DNA of 64,000 bases from Antedon mediterranea (lineage: Eukaryota > Echinodermata > Crinoidea > Comatulida > Antedonidae): positions 22,922,288 to 22,986,287 of the forward strand of contig NC_092676.1 of the NCBI RefSeq assembly GCF_964355755.1, in the 5' to 3' direction. Below, in pieces: positions 27,501-39,220 of the stretch (the first letter of the stretch is position 1; every line of letters starts with the position of its first letter). A program made the position numbers and the translations under genes. A model generated the notes under the pieces. It searched no databases. It was not told the DNA's origin and was given only the letters and a program-made list of their open reading frames with translations.

Positions 27501-30500
27501 TATAATAATTAATTGTATAATACAGGGAAGTTACTTATAGTTTGCTTTGTTCTTTTTCCATCTTAGTTTCTTCTTGTTTTCATCTTAGTTTTTTCTTTCA
27601 TTTGTCTTCTTTTGCTTGTTTTTCCCTTTATTATTTAGTTTATTCCTCCATTTTTTTCATTTTCTTCTTTACTCACACTTCGTTTGTTTTAAAGCATTCA
27701 TAGGATGTAACACTTCACCTTGCCAAAATGGAGGAATGTGTTTAGAGCAACAATCCACTGCTTCCTATTTCTGCTTATGTCAAAATGGTTATAGTGGCAC
27801 GAATTGCGAAATAGCACCAGTTGACCTCTGTACACCTAGCCCTTGTTTAAATGGAGGTATTTGTCAGTCTTTGTCTACTACGGAGTATCTGTGCCTGTGT
27901 CAGTCAGGCTATACAGGCACTACATGTGAACAATGTAAGTTTCATGAAAAATTCACATTAAATTTGTGTAAAGTTTAGGAGAAGATGATTAGATAATTTG
28001 AAAAATATTTAGCGCTAATTGTTTGCTAACATAATATTTATAATCCAGCATTTGTCAAAGAAAAACAATGAATCATTATTTGTAAACATTTAACAAACCT
28101 ATGTTAGAACATATTTATTTATTGTTTAAATACCTCCAGATACAGAAGAAATTATTAAATTCATATTATTTGGTAAACATAATAAGTATGCTTATGAGAT
28201 GAGTGAATAGCTGACTTTGCATTTCGATAACTTATAATTTGAACACTGAATATACCATTTTTTTTTATATCATAAAACAAGTGGATAAGCTATATGGTAC
28301 ATAGACTTCGTGATTCCAAAAATTGACACTTTTTGTAATCATTTATACAATAATAACACTTTAATAAAAAAATCCATCAGTGTTTTACATAGCCCTATAA
28401 TGTTTTTTTACAGTTAACTTCTGTGCTAATTCACCGTGTCTGAATGGAGGATTGTGTACAAGTACTACCACCGGATACTTCTGCACATGCGTCAATTCAT
28501 ACTCTGGAGCAAACTGTGAAATTTCACCAACAAGTAAGTACCTGTCCTTGCACCTTGTACTTATGTATTTGAAATATTGTGAAGCATAATTACTATATAA
28601 ATGTTTACGAACGAAGACTCGTGAGTAATATTACATATTGTTTCTTTTTCACAGCTAATTTCTGTGCGAATTCGCCGTGTCTAAATGGAGGGGGTTGTAC
28701 AAGTACTTCATCCGAATACTTCTGCACATGCGTCAATTCATACTCCGGAGCAAACTGTGAAATTCCACCAACAAGTAAGTACCTATCCTTGCACCTTGTA
28801 CTTATGTATTTGTAATAATGTGAAGCATAATTACTATATAAAATGTTTACGAACGAAGACTCGTGAGTAATATTACATATTGTTTCTTTTTCACAGCTAA
28901 TTTTTGTGCGAATTCGCCGTGTCTAAATGGAGGGGGTTGTACAAGTACTTCATCCGGATACTTCTGCACATGCGTCAATTCATACTCCGGAGCAAACTGT
29001 GAAATTCCACCAACAAGTAAGTACCTCTCCTTGCACCTTGTACTTATGTATTTGTAATAATGTGAAGCATAATTACTATATAAATGTTTACGAACGAAGA
29101 CTCGTGAGTAATATTACATATTGTTTCTTTTTCACAGCTAATTTCTGTGCGAATTCGCCGTGTCTAAATGGAGGGGGTTGTACAAGTACTTCATCCGGAT
29201 ACTTCTGCACATGCGTCAATTCATACTCCGGAGCAAACTGTGAAACACCACCAACAAGTGAGTGATTGACTTGCTTTTACCTTGTATTGTACAGCTGCTC
29301 TATTCTATAAATACAAACTACCTGTATACCTGGTTGACTACACATATCTAGTTAACCCTTTTAATGAACCAAGAACATGTACAGTATGAATTAATATATA
29401 TATTTTTTTGTTTTAATCAGCTAACTTTTGTATTAATTCGCCGTGTTTGAATGGAGGATTGTGTACAAGTACTTCAAATGGATACTTCTGCACATGCGTC
29501 AATTCGTACTCTGGAGCAAACTGTGAAATACCACCCACCAGTGAGTGATTGACTTGCTTTTACCTTGTATTTATATTTTTAAATTAATGTGACGAATTAC
29601 GTACTATATAATAGCTAACTACACATGTGTGTACCTGTTTACGAGTCAAGACCATGTGCTATTACATATTTGTTTTGTTTTTTCACAGCTAATTTCTGTG
29701 CCAATTCACCGTGTCTAAATGGAGGGGGTTGTACAAGTACTTCAACTGGATACTTCTGCACATGCGTCAATTCATACTCTGGAGCAAACTGTGAAATACC
29801 ACCAACCAGTGAGTGATTAACTTCTTTCATGCACATTTTATTTATCATTTAAAGAATTATAATGGTAAACTATGCATGCCTGGTTAAGTACTCATGGTAT
29901 TGTAACTGATTACGAACCGAACTATATTATGTGCTATTATTGTTTTCTTTTGACAGCTAATTTCTGTGCGAATTCGCCGTGTCTGAACGGAGGGATTTGT
30001 ACAAGTACTTCAAATGGATACTTCTGCACATGCGTCAATGCATACTCTGGACCTAACTGTGAAACCCCACCAACCAGTGAGTGACTAACTTACCTGAACC
30101 TTGTATTTATGTATTTTTAAATCAAGTCAACTAAAGACTATATCCGGTAAACTATAAACGGTACCAATCGTAAAACAATAAAATTAATCAAACATTCCAT
30201 TAATGGATATAACATATTTATAAAAATCTTACTGTTTAGAGTTTTAGTCATGAAGTCCACTTTTTCTATATTAATCCTTTATTAATCTCGGAAGCAAACC
30301 AATACATATTTTTTAAATACTATTCATCTCTTTAGCGAGAAAACGTACATTAACAATGCTTTACATTTTTGTATTCTTTAAACAAATTTTCAGTTGACGT
30401 CTGTTCCAGTATACCATGTCTTAATGGCGGCCTCTGTACTAGTACTTCTACAGGTTATGTTTGCGAATGCGTTAATTCGTACTCTGGAATAAATTGTGAA

Positions 30501-33500
30501 ACACCACCGGCCGGTGAGTTAAATTGCCAAACTTATCTTATGAAACAGTAATGAGATTAGAAAGACTGAAAGTTTCCATTCTAAAATATAAGGGAAAAAC
30601 ATAAAATCGTTTTATTATTTTAAAACGTTTATTGTCTACCAATTGCCAATATAATCATATTGTATACAGTATATTGATGATATAAAGTTTGCGGTACAGC
30701 AGGTATATTAGTTCTGAAAATAACTGTTCGAGTTTCTCGACGTTTCGATCAATATGCTACTGTAAACGATCAAGCATATTGATCGAAACGTCGAGAGACT
30801 CAAGAGTTCTTTTCAGAATTAATTACGTGGTATACCGCAAACTTTATATCAACATTTGATTTTGCTATACAAAACTTCACACAACATATTGTTTTTTTTT
30901 CCTTATTCTTTGTCATTTTTAAATCAGGTGGTTTCTGTTCAAGTAATCCGTGTATAAATGGAGGAAATTGCATTGGCTATTCTTTTGGATATTTCTGCGA
31001 ATGCAGCAATGCTTTCACTGGAATCAATTGTGAGACAGCACCAACTCGTAAGTTCACGTAAAACAATAGCATTTTAAATAGATATAGCAAGTACGAATAA
31101 TATGAATGCGAAAGGTACAGGAAGAAAAACAAATTAAAACAGGGATACTAATTTTAATGAATAACATGTGCGACAAACCTAAACAAATATCTGAATTATC
31201 CTTTTCATATTATCGTCTGCCTGTAATATTGTTATCAATTTAAATTTAAACATAATCATAAGTGCATGCATTGTACAATTTACTGAAGATCGTAATCTTC
31301 ATTATTTCAGCCTCTGGCGAGTGCCTCAATGCCCCTTGCATAAATGGTGGAACTTGTATAACATCTGGGAATTGGTACATGTGTATCTGCCCGCCTGATT
31401 ATATGGGAGACCGGTGTGAAACAGGTAAGTTCCCATGTATATTCTTTCCACTATTAAGAGTACCCGTTTGAACATTATGTTTATGTGGAAGCAAAAAGCC
31501 TATGACAATCATCGTTCTTTTTATATAGACCTTTTGTCAATAGTTTCCTCTAGAACAGTTTGTTATTAATAAATAAATAACTAATACATTACAATGTTGC
31601 ACTCTTTTTAAAACCTGAATTATAATACAATCGTTATACTTATCTCTTAGTGAATTAACAATTAAAATATTCATATTTTGAACGAAAACAATTTCTGAAA
31701 CTGAAACTATCCTAATAAATACAAACACAATTATTTTGTTAAAATGTTACATGCAAACTAAACCATTATGTCTATTAAAATGTAAATGCAACTATAAAGT
31801 TTCTTTTTTTTTATAGGAGGTACTATGCCATGTGCCAACTTTCCATGTCTTAACGGTGGTTCATGTACCAATGTGGACACTAATACTTACATATGCGCAT
31901 GCTTGCCAGACTACTCCGGCACAAACTGTGAAATAGATAACACACCAAGTGAGTCATTCCAAATATTTTTTTCATCAAATCATTATTTCAAGTCAAATCA
32001 TTGGCGGTCACTTGTTCCATTATGCAATATTGAGGTAGAAGCATTTGCATCTTCAATGTTGACCACATTTGTTTTATTAAATCGTATTTCTCCAATACAA
32101 TTTTCTCACAATTTTAACCTTGCATTGCTTAATAAGCATAACATTTTAAGCATCGTCTACGATCTTTCTATTACGGTTGTTTATGATACATGATTTTTTG
32201 CAAATAGTAACATGCCACAGACAATCATATATCGTAAAAGCTCGAGTTCTATTTATATTCAATATAGAGAGATTGGGCGAAATTTTAAAAAGCTCGCCTC
32301 TCTCTCGCTATCTGCATTTTCATATTTTTCTCAGTTTCTGAACGTTAATTAATTACTTTTGTTAAAAATGTAGCTCTTCCATGTGACAGCAGCCCATGTA
32401 TAAATGGGGGATTGTGTTCAAGCATCGGTTCTTCCTTCTACAGTTGTACATGCCCTACTAACTATTCGGGAACGAATTGTGAAACTTATACGCCACCAAC
32501 AGGTAAACTGATTTTATGGAATTACAAATTGGACGGTATAGTTATAGGTACTGCCATCGACTGGAATCATCTACCAGATAAGGTTGTAAATTGTACTTCT
32601 ATTCTGGAATTCAAAACCCATATTGTCCAAACTTAATTAAATAGGGTACCCCTTGTCACAACTTACTCTCTGGGGGTCTCTGTCTTGGTGACAGCTCGCT
32701 GGGCAACTGGATGGCTGAGGCGGGGTAAATGGGTATCCAGCTACTTTATTCTGCCTCCTAGGTAGCGGCCCAGGAAAGTGATAGCGGTTGGCACGGACGG
32801 TAGACTTCCATAGTGTTAATGTTGGGTACAGTTTACTCTTTTTTTTACTCTTTACAAGGTGTCTGAATACAATACAATTATATAATAGATAGGATAGATC
32901 CAATAACTTTAAAAAAAGAGATAAGGGAAAGGGAAGAAAAGAGAGAAAGAAAAGTGAAAGGAGAAGTAAGGGGAAAAAAAAAAAAGAAAAAAAAAAAAAA
33001 AAAAAAAAAATTAAAAAATTAAAAAAAATAATAATAATAATAATGATAATTAATAATAATAATTATAAATAAATAAGGCAGTCAGTTTCTCTCTGTAAAA
33101 GAATAACTAAATAGAACAATAATACACAACCAAATACAGTAGAGCTAGCAAAACAGAGTTGGAGGAGCAGAGTCTTCACATATGAAGTTGGCTCCTAATA
33201 TGAAGAAGAAGAAGAAGGTATAGTTATAGGTATAGCCAAATTAAGCATTAATAAAGCAGAATTGATGTCGGACTTTCCCGAAGTCTGTTTTCACGCTAGT
33301 CCACCAGTCGTTGTTTCTATTTTTCTAACGTATGAAACGCCGTTAATGTCAACATATTTATCCTTTTTATAATATTAAGTAGAACAGTCTAGAACCTATA
33401 CATATATTATTGTGTATGTAACGCTGTTTTGCCACGTAAATACGTATTTAATGTCATCACATTTGTCATTTACCTATTCATTTAAAAAAACAAATAATTT

Positions 33501-36087
33501 TACAGGAGAGGGTGAATGCGCACGAGCTCCTTGTCAGAACGGTGGATTGTGCCAAACCTCAGGGACATGGTACATCTGTATGTGTCCTCCGGAGTATATT
33601 GGTTATGACTGTCAAACGCCAACCGGTAAATTATTTCAACTCTGTATTTGATATTCTAGGGGATACTGTACATGTTACTTAAATAACATAAACTACCAGA
33701 GGTGATTGTAGACGATTGATTTTTCAGATGAACAATTAAACTATTTACTTCTTATTCAAAAATAGAATAGGAATGTTTAAATAATGACTTTAGTAAGACA
33801 ATTATTTTGTGTTGGTAGATCGAAATATTTCTGTTTTGTTGCAGATGGGTCAGCGGCTTGCAATTCTATGCCATGTCTGAATGGTGGTACATGTACAAAT
33901 GTTGGCACATCATCATTTAGCTGTGATTGTCAAATGTATTACTCTGGTACTACCTGTGATGTATATACGCCACCAAGTAAGTGATTTCAATACAATATGA
34001 CAGTATTTTGGGCCTACAGTTGTAAAACACTCATAAATAATGTTTTGCGAAAATAACATTAACTGCTATTTAACCATTAAGCTTTGAACAATCTGTTTGC
34101 ATGTTACAATAGTAAGCGTTGTTAGTGAACACTATATGCAATAAAAGTTATGTAACTGCACAGCATTCTTAATTTAATGGAAGGGCAATAGCTATCCCTC
34201 AATATATTTTAATTCTATGGAACAATATGTTTGTTTGTTTTGAAATCTGGGGTTTGAGAATAATACACCTATAAAAATGGTGAATTGTAAACATTTTAGA
34301 AATCTTTTCACTTTTCCAGAAATATCATTAATATTAACTATGTTTTATGTTTATTTTCAGCATCAGCATGCTCCAGTAACCCTTGTCGTAACGGTGGATT
34401 GTGTACATCTATTGAACCTACCAGTTACATGTGCGATTGTGCAATCAACTACTCGGGAAGCAACTGTGAAACATACACGCCACCTACCGGTGAGTAATTT
34501 GCTTATAAACATTCTCCCTTCTCTCCCAACATTTAAGAAATATTAAGCCATCTCCATCAGAAAGTATAGTTGTAGTATATTTTTAGAGAAGAGTATAGTA
34601 AATGTAGTTCATGGTTGCTCTTTTTAGCATCTTATTGAATTTTGAGGTTAGGATGTGGTAGAAAACTGCACGGATTGTCAAGTTCATAATTATATCTATT
34701 GTTTAGTTATGTTTTGTTTATATATTTTTATTAAATCTGTTTATTTTTTATATCAAGAAGCTTTTAAACTCCCTAGACGCAAATAAACTACGCATTAATT
34801 GGACGTATACCGTATAGTAAAATGAACTTTCTTTTTCATAAACATGTTCCTATACTTTTGCAGATGGAGAGTGCTCTCGAGGTCCCTGCCAAAATGGTGG
34901 TACATGTATGACATCGGGCACGTGGTACACATGTACCTGTACCTCATCCTATGAAGGATATAATTGCGACACACCCACTGGTAAAAGACCATATTTGTAA
35001 AAATACCTTTATAACAATACAACAATAATATACCATACTAAATGATAGAGGGCGGGTAGATTAATCAAAAGACTAATATGTTAAACAAAATTAATAAACA
35101 AATAAACTAATTTATAGAGGGCGTACTATCCGGTTAAGCTGAAGCTATTTCCACTACCTTGTTTCAATGACCTGGTTGTTTCTTTGAGGGTTACGATTTG
35201 CTTTATAACCAGGAAATGAGATTGTCGATGAATTAGACTAATAATCAAATAAATTTAGCACAGTAACTTTCACTTGTTTCATTCAATAGGCGTCACGGAT
35301 CCGTGCTCCAATTCTCTATGTCAAAATGGTGCCACTTGTATAGTTAATGGAGATAGCTACAACTGCGCATGCTTGGCAGACTATGAGGGAACGTATTGTG
35401 ATGTCTATAACCCAGGTAATTAGTTTTAATTAAATATTATGACGCATGCATGTTATGTCTGACCTATATCACACACTAGTCCAATATATTATAATTTATT
35501 ATTAATGTAATTATTCATGATAAACAAATACACTTCTAAATAAATTTAAAAATGTATTTCCTCAAACAGGTACTAATGCTTGTTCAACCTCCCCATGCCG
35601 TAATGGCGCCACCTGTGCCATTGTTGGATTTAGCTATATGTGTACGTGTATGAATGGGTACGAGGGAACTAACTGTGAAACATTTAACCCAGGTACTGTA
35701 TTATAAACGTTAAGACGTGAAATATTTTCTGCGGTTAATATTCTTGCATATAGTTATATAATATGCAATAGTTATTTAGATCCTTCATTCAATCGTTAAG
35801 CTACATGGTGATATTTCTATTACGTCATTTTATAATGCTTGGTGTAGAGGACCACGTTAGGTCCGTGTTATTGAGTTTGACGTATCATCAACCAAACCAC
35901 CAGTAGTTGGTCTACATACATCGTTATTGCATAACATATAGCAAATTTATAATCTGCTTGCATTTTAGGTGAAGTGTTCTCTTGTGCGCCGAATCCTTGT
36001 GTAAACAATGGTGTTTGCACTCCTTCTGGGAATTCATATGTTTGCAACTGCTTGCCAGGATATACAGGTTATAATTGTGACCAGTAG
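12528..36087 (+). CDS. Skeletor-like: Gene B: secreted Skeletor-like protein with 27 EGF repeats, 1713 aa, 39 exons
   Basis: Exons 1-15: 12528-12585, 14190-14333, 14722-14794, 15289-15400, 15866-16037, 16323-16392, 16795-16972, 17368-17595, 21778-21907, 22352-22462, 22713-22901, 23253-23443, 23966-23996, 24247-24410, 24835-24883. Exons 16-39 are listed under the EGF array. The total is 5142 nt, in frame, ending in TAG. Domain order is signal peptide (1-19), DM13 (about 24-136), DM13 (137-252), DOMON (273-428), Skeletor C-terminal module (429-633), then EGF repeats to residue 1713. There is no transmembrane segment or GPI signal, so it should be secreted. Exon lengths and phases match gene A one for one through exon 15, proving tandem duplication. 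The first ATG was chosen; a second in-frame ATG lies at 12534. Joining the EGF array to exon 15 rests on matching phase and orientation and should be confirmed with RNA. Confidence 0.87.
12945..13040. repeat. 23-bp perfect inverted repeat, gene B intron 1
   Basis: 12945-12967 and 13018-13040 are exact reverse complements (AGATCTCGTCAGTG at the left edge) around a 50-bp spacer. They belong to a larger repeat-derived stretch of about 12900-13260. Confidence 0.7.
13119..13146 (+). other. Hammerhead-like CTGATGA motif
   Basis: CTGATGA is followed by a possible helix GGG...CCC and then AAAA where the ribozyme core needs GAAA. Type I hammerheads are known from Penelope-like retroelements. The mismatch in the core makes this at best a decayed copy. 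Confidence 0.25.
14190..16972 (+). other. Gene B exons 2-7: the two DM13 domains
   Basis: DM13-1 has [20 protein letters not shown] and YDGTAPGDAFLWAG; DM13-2 has [12 protein letters not shown] and YDGRAPGAAYFWAG. Both WC cysteines are kept (WISVWC, YIGLWC). Exon 3 is one codon shorter and exon 7 three codons shorter than in gene A; otherwise lengths agree. Confidence 0.87.
15682..15716. repeat. Hairpin around GCGCTAGTT in gene B intron 4
   Basis: AACTAGCGCCA (15682-15692) pairs with TGGCGCTAGTT (15706-15716). The right arm belongs to a GTGATGGNNCTAGTTAC motif seen also at about 15630 and 51223, so this is probably a small interspersed repeat. Confidence 0.5.
17044..17305 (+). mobile_element. 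Probable LINE 3' end in gene B intron 7
   Basis: The stretch ends with an inverted pair (ACTGGGTCCTCTG and GAGGTTACCCAGT) and then a (AATA)n tail at about 17293-17304, typical of a non-LTR element 3' end. No coding part is left and no target-site duplication was found. Confidence 0.4.
19150..20650. repeat. Degenerate internal tandem repeat of the long-TIR element
   Basis: A phrase resembling CCTTAGTTATGCATAGAAAC, then GTTGCTA-GGTAAC, a CACAAGGTCA motif and CATGAAACCCCATATTT recurs at about 19166, 19925, 20116, 20250, 20440 and 20610. Spacing is irregular (about 130-200 bp, with one larger gap). Confidence 0.5.
19378..19912. mobile_element. Possible second element nested in the long-TIR transposon
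   Basis: GC-richer than its surroundings, with repeated GTAAGCGGCCAC-type phrases and a right edge GGGAGGTTCAACTGTA. The left edge near 19378 also contains GCGGCCACCTCCC. Boundaries are approximate and the superfamily was not identified. Confidence 0.35.
22713..24883 (+). other. Gene B exons 11-15: Skeletor C-terminal module
   Basis: Carries [56 protein letters not shown] and [17 protein letters not shown]. Exon 13 is again 31 bp. Exon 15 is three codons shorter than in gene A, moving straight from DVVDP into the EGF array. Confidence 0.87.
26704..26900. repeat. Degenerate minisatellite, about 20-25 bp unit
   Basis: Units resembling GTTGATACCCATGCCTA recur about eight times in the intron between EGF exons 18 and 19 of gene B. 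Confidence 0.6.
28414..29257 (+). repeat. Four near-identical 241-bp exon-plus-intron units
   Basis: Exons starting at 28414, 28655, 28897 and 29138 are spaced 241, 242 and 241 bp. Both the 120-bp EGF exons and the intervening about 121-bp introns are nearly identical. Exons at 29421, 29689 and 29957 are close relatives with diverged introns. Confidence 0.9.
30674..30853. mobile_element. 180-bp palindromic MITE in gene B (copy 1)
   Basis: The ends (TTGATGATATAAAGTTTGCG and, inverted, CGCAAACTTTATATCAA) are inverted repeats. An inner pair around ACGTTTCGATCAATATGCT is also inverted. A second family member lies at 50096-50265. Confidence 0.7.
32535..33232 (+). mobile_element. 5'-truncated LINE with 16-bp target-site duplication
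   Basis: GGTATAGTTATAGGTA occurs at 32535-32550 and 33217-33232. The insert begins with the end of a non-LTR reverse transcriptase open frame ([18 protein letters not shown], stop at about 32634). A 3' untranslated region follows with an A-rich tract (about 32910-33060), and the insert ends in a (GAA)n tail. It lies in the intron between gene B exons 32 and 33. Confidence 0.8.
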
Positions 36088-36424
36088 TTTTTATGGTTCA
36101 ACCATGAACCTATAAATTATTTAATAAGTTATCAATAATATTGTTTTTTTTTACTACCATCCTCATCGAAGAATATCATGTATTGTGTTCACTATCATCG
36201 CTTTGGTCATCTTCGTTTTATGATGGTTACTATTATTATACCAAGAATTACTGACAAAATGTTGTATTGACTCCAAGAAGAGTGAGATTACGTTATCCTC
36301 TTTAAAAAAAAACGAAAACTTTTAACTCTGTTGATAAACATTTTACCTCAATATGTGTGACATGCGTAAAATCACTTAAGTCGTTCTGAGCATGTTATAT
36401 CAAATTGCTAATATATTGCGTTAC

Positions 36425-38550
36425 TAAAGTACAGGGATTTTTTTTCAAAAATGGCCAAAATATCAATAACATTATTATATATTATGCAATAATATTCCAT
36501 ATATGCACATATATTGCGTTATCATCATCTTAGAGAGTCATAGTAACCAGTTATGTAAAAAAAAAAAAGGGTCTAAATTTGGTCATTTTTCGAAAATTTC
36601 CCTGTACTGTAGTACAGGGATTTTTTCAAAATTGGCCTAAATATCGAATTAAATTATTATGTAATAATATTGTCATATATACAAAATATCGAATTTAATT
36701 ATTATGCAATAATATTGCCATATATGCACATATATTGCGTTATCATCATCTTAGAGAGTCATAGTAACCAGTTTGTCAAAAATAAAAGGGTCGGAACTTT
36801 CGACCCTTTAATTTTTTGACATAAATGGTTACTATTGCATAATAAACAAGCGCAGAGATGAATAATGGGTTCTGCGCAAGTCCATTGTGCTATGGTAACC
36901 ATTTATGTCATAAATGGTTACTATAGCATAATAAACTTGCGCAGAGTCGACTAATGGGTTCTGCGCATGTTAATTGTGCTAGAGTAACCAGTTTTATCGA
37001 AAAATAAAAAGGTCGAAAATTGGTCATTTTTTTTGAAAAAATCCCTGTACAGTACAGGGAAATTTTCGAAAATGGACGATTTTCGACCCTTTAATTTTTT
37101 GACATAAATGGTTACTATTGCATAATAAACAAGCGCAGAGACGAATAATGGGTTCTGCGCATGTCAATTGTGCTATGATAACCAGTTTTGACATAAATGG
37201 TTACTATAGCCTAATAAACATGCGCAGAGTCGACTAATGGGTTCTGCGCATGTTAATTGTGCTATAGTAACCAGTTTTATCGAAAAATAAAAAGGTCGAA
37301 AATTGGTCATTTTTTTTGAAAAAATCCTGTACAGTACAGGGAAATTTTCGAAAATGGACGATTTTCGACCCTTTAATTTTTTGACGTAAATGGTTACTAT
37401 TGCATAATAAACAAGCGCAGAGACGAATAATGGGTTCTGCGCATGTCAATTGTGCTATGATAACCAGTTTTGACATAAATGGTTACTATAGCCTAATAAA
37501 CATGCGCAGAGTCGACTAATGGGTTTTGCGCATGTTAATTGTGCTATAGTAACCAGTTTTATCGAAAAATAAAAAGGTCGAAAATTAGCCATTTTTTTTG
37601 AAAAAAATGCCTGTACTATAGTACAGGGAAATTTTCGAAAATGTCCGTTTTCGACCCTTTAATTTTTTGACATAAATTGTTACTATAGCATAATAAACAT
37701 GCGCAGAGTTGACTAATGGGTTCTGCGCATGTTAATTGTGCTATAGTAACCACTTTTGACATAAATGGTTACAATAGCACAATTGACATGCGCAGAACCC
37801 ATTATTCGACTCTGCGCATGTTTATTATGCTATAGTAACCATTTATGTCAAAAGTGGTTACTTTTGACATAAATGGTTACTATAGCATAATAAACATGCG
37901 CAGAGTCGAATAATGGGTTCTGCGCATGTCAATTGTGCTATAGTAACCAGTTTTATCGAAAAATAAAAAGGTCAAAAATTGGCAATTTTTTGGAAAAAAT
38001 CCCTGTACTATAGTACAGGGAAATTTTCGAAAATGGCCGATTTTCGACCTTTTAATTTTTTGACATAAATGGTTACTATAGCATAATAAACAAGCGCACA
38101 TACGAATAATGGGTTCTACGCATGTCAATTGTGCTATCATAACCACTTTTGACATAAATGGTTACTATAGCACAATTGACATGCGCAGAACCCATTATTC
38201 GACTCAATTGTGCTATAGTAACCACTTTTGACATAAATGGTTACTATAGCACAATTGACATGCGCAGAACCCATTATTCGACTCTGCGTATGTTTATTAT
38301 GCTATAGTAACCATTTATGTCAAAAGTGGTTATGATAGCACAATTGGCATGCGCAGAACCCACTATTCGTATGTGCGCTTGTTTATTATGCAATAGTAAC
38401 CAGTTATGTAAAAAAAAAAGGGGTCGAAATTTGGTCATTTTTCGAAAATGGCCAAAATATCGACTTTTTAAAATTCAATTATTATGCAATAATATTGCCA
38501 TATATGCACGCGTTATCATTGTCTTATAGAGTCATAGTAACCAGTTATAT
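36425..38550. repeat. Compound palindromic satellite, about 285-bp units
   Basis: Two palindromes alternate. One is GGTTACTATAGCATAATAAA, CATGCGCAGA, a short loop, TCTGCGCATG, TTGTGCTATAGTAACC. The other is centred on CCCTGTACTATAGTACAGGG and flanked by GGTCGAAAAT and ATTTTCGACC. The second centre occurs near 36610, 37050, 37330, 37615 and 38010. Several half-units are inverted or truncated, and short cysteine-rich reading frames inside are by-products. Confidence 0.85.
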
Positions 38551-39062
38551 CTAGAAAATCAATGTAAACTACAGTACAATTAGTTCAGTGATTTTTCATA
38601 AAAATAGCAATTTTTCAACATAACTTGCACTACTAATGGCTCTTTTGCTTGTTTTGTTTGTTACATTATTGCGATTTTATCGCAAAATAATTTACTTTTA
38701 AAAAGTCAACATATTTGCTATTATTATTAAACCAGGAATAACAAAATCCATAATCGTACTGAGTTGATTTATTTTATTACAAAAGTATCCAAATTCGGTA
38801 TATATGAAATTATTTAGTCCTAATAAAAATCAAAACAGCGAGATGCTGCAGGCTCAGGCTATAATTGTAATGTAAAATGAAATATCCAAATATTATACTT
38901 AACATGTATACAAGTAGTTAATAGTCTAATTTCTATTTCAATCAATAAACAGTCAATCTATTTTAACATTATCTTGAATTAATTATTACGGTATTGGTGA
39001 AAAATGTATGTTTTATATGCTAAAAGGGAAGAACGTACGTACCTGGACGTTTACACTCTATT

Positions 39063-39220
39063 AAGCTTGGTTTCCACTAGGACGCAACACAAGGACGTAG
39101 ACGCAATGCAAGTAAGCTGACCAATGACAAGCGACAGTTCGAATAATTCATCGCTTGTGATTGGTCAAATCCTTTACGTTGCGTTACGTCGTTGTGTTGC
39201 GTCTCTAGTGGGAACGACGC
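39063..39220. mobile_element. MITE of the TGGTTCCCACTAG family (copy 1)
   Basis: The left end CTTGGTTTCCACTAG and right end CTAGTGGGAACGA are inverted. Inside lie GACGCAAC arms and the inner pair TGACCAATGACAAGCGA and TCGCTTGTGATTGGTCA. Confidence 0.75.

Larger units (their letters stand above)
25506..36087 (+). other. Gene B exons 16-39: array of 27 EGF-like repeats
   Basis: Exons: 25506-25721 (2 EGF), 26126-26356 (2), 26542-26658, 27103-27219, 27695-27934 (2), 28414-28533, 28655-28774, 28897-29016, 29138-29257, 29421-29540, 29689-29808, 29957-30076, 30394-30513, 30928-31047, 31311-31424, 31817-31948, 32374-32502, 33506-33625, 33845-33976, 34361-34489, 34864-34980, 35290-35415, 35570-35692, 35969-36087. 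Every exon but the last is phase 1-1, so any can be skipped or duplicated without a frameshift. Each EGF has six cysteines, mostly of C-x4-C-LNGG-x-C type. The last ends YNCDQ then TAG. The exon at 27695 could instead begin at 27704. Confidence 0.85.

Noticed and set aside
28685-29060. Second-frame peptides repeated over the 28655-29257 exons
   Set aside because: They are the out-of-frame reading of homogenised EGF exons; the EGF frame has the cysteines and the splice phase.
37234-38529. Small cysteine-rich reading frames (for example 37234-37476, 37880-38155, 38317-38529) resembling one another
   Set aside because: They read through the palindromic satellite on both strands. Their similarity comes from the DNA repeat, not from protein selection.
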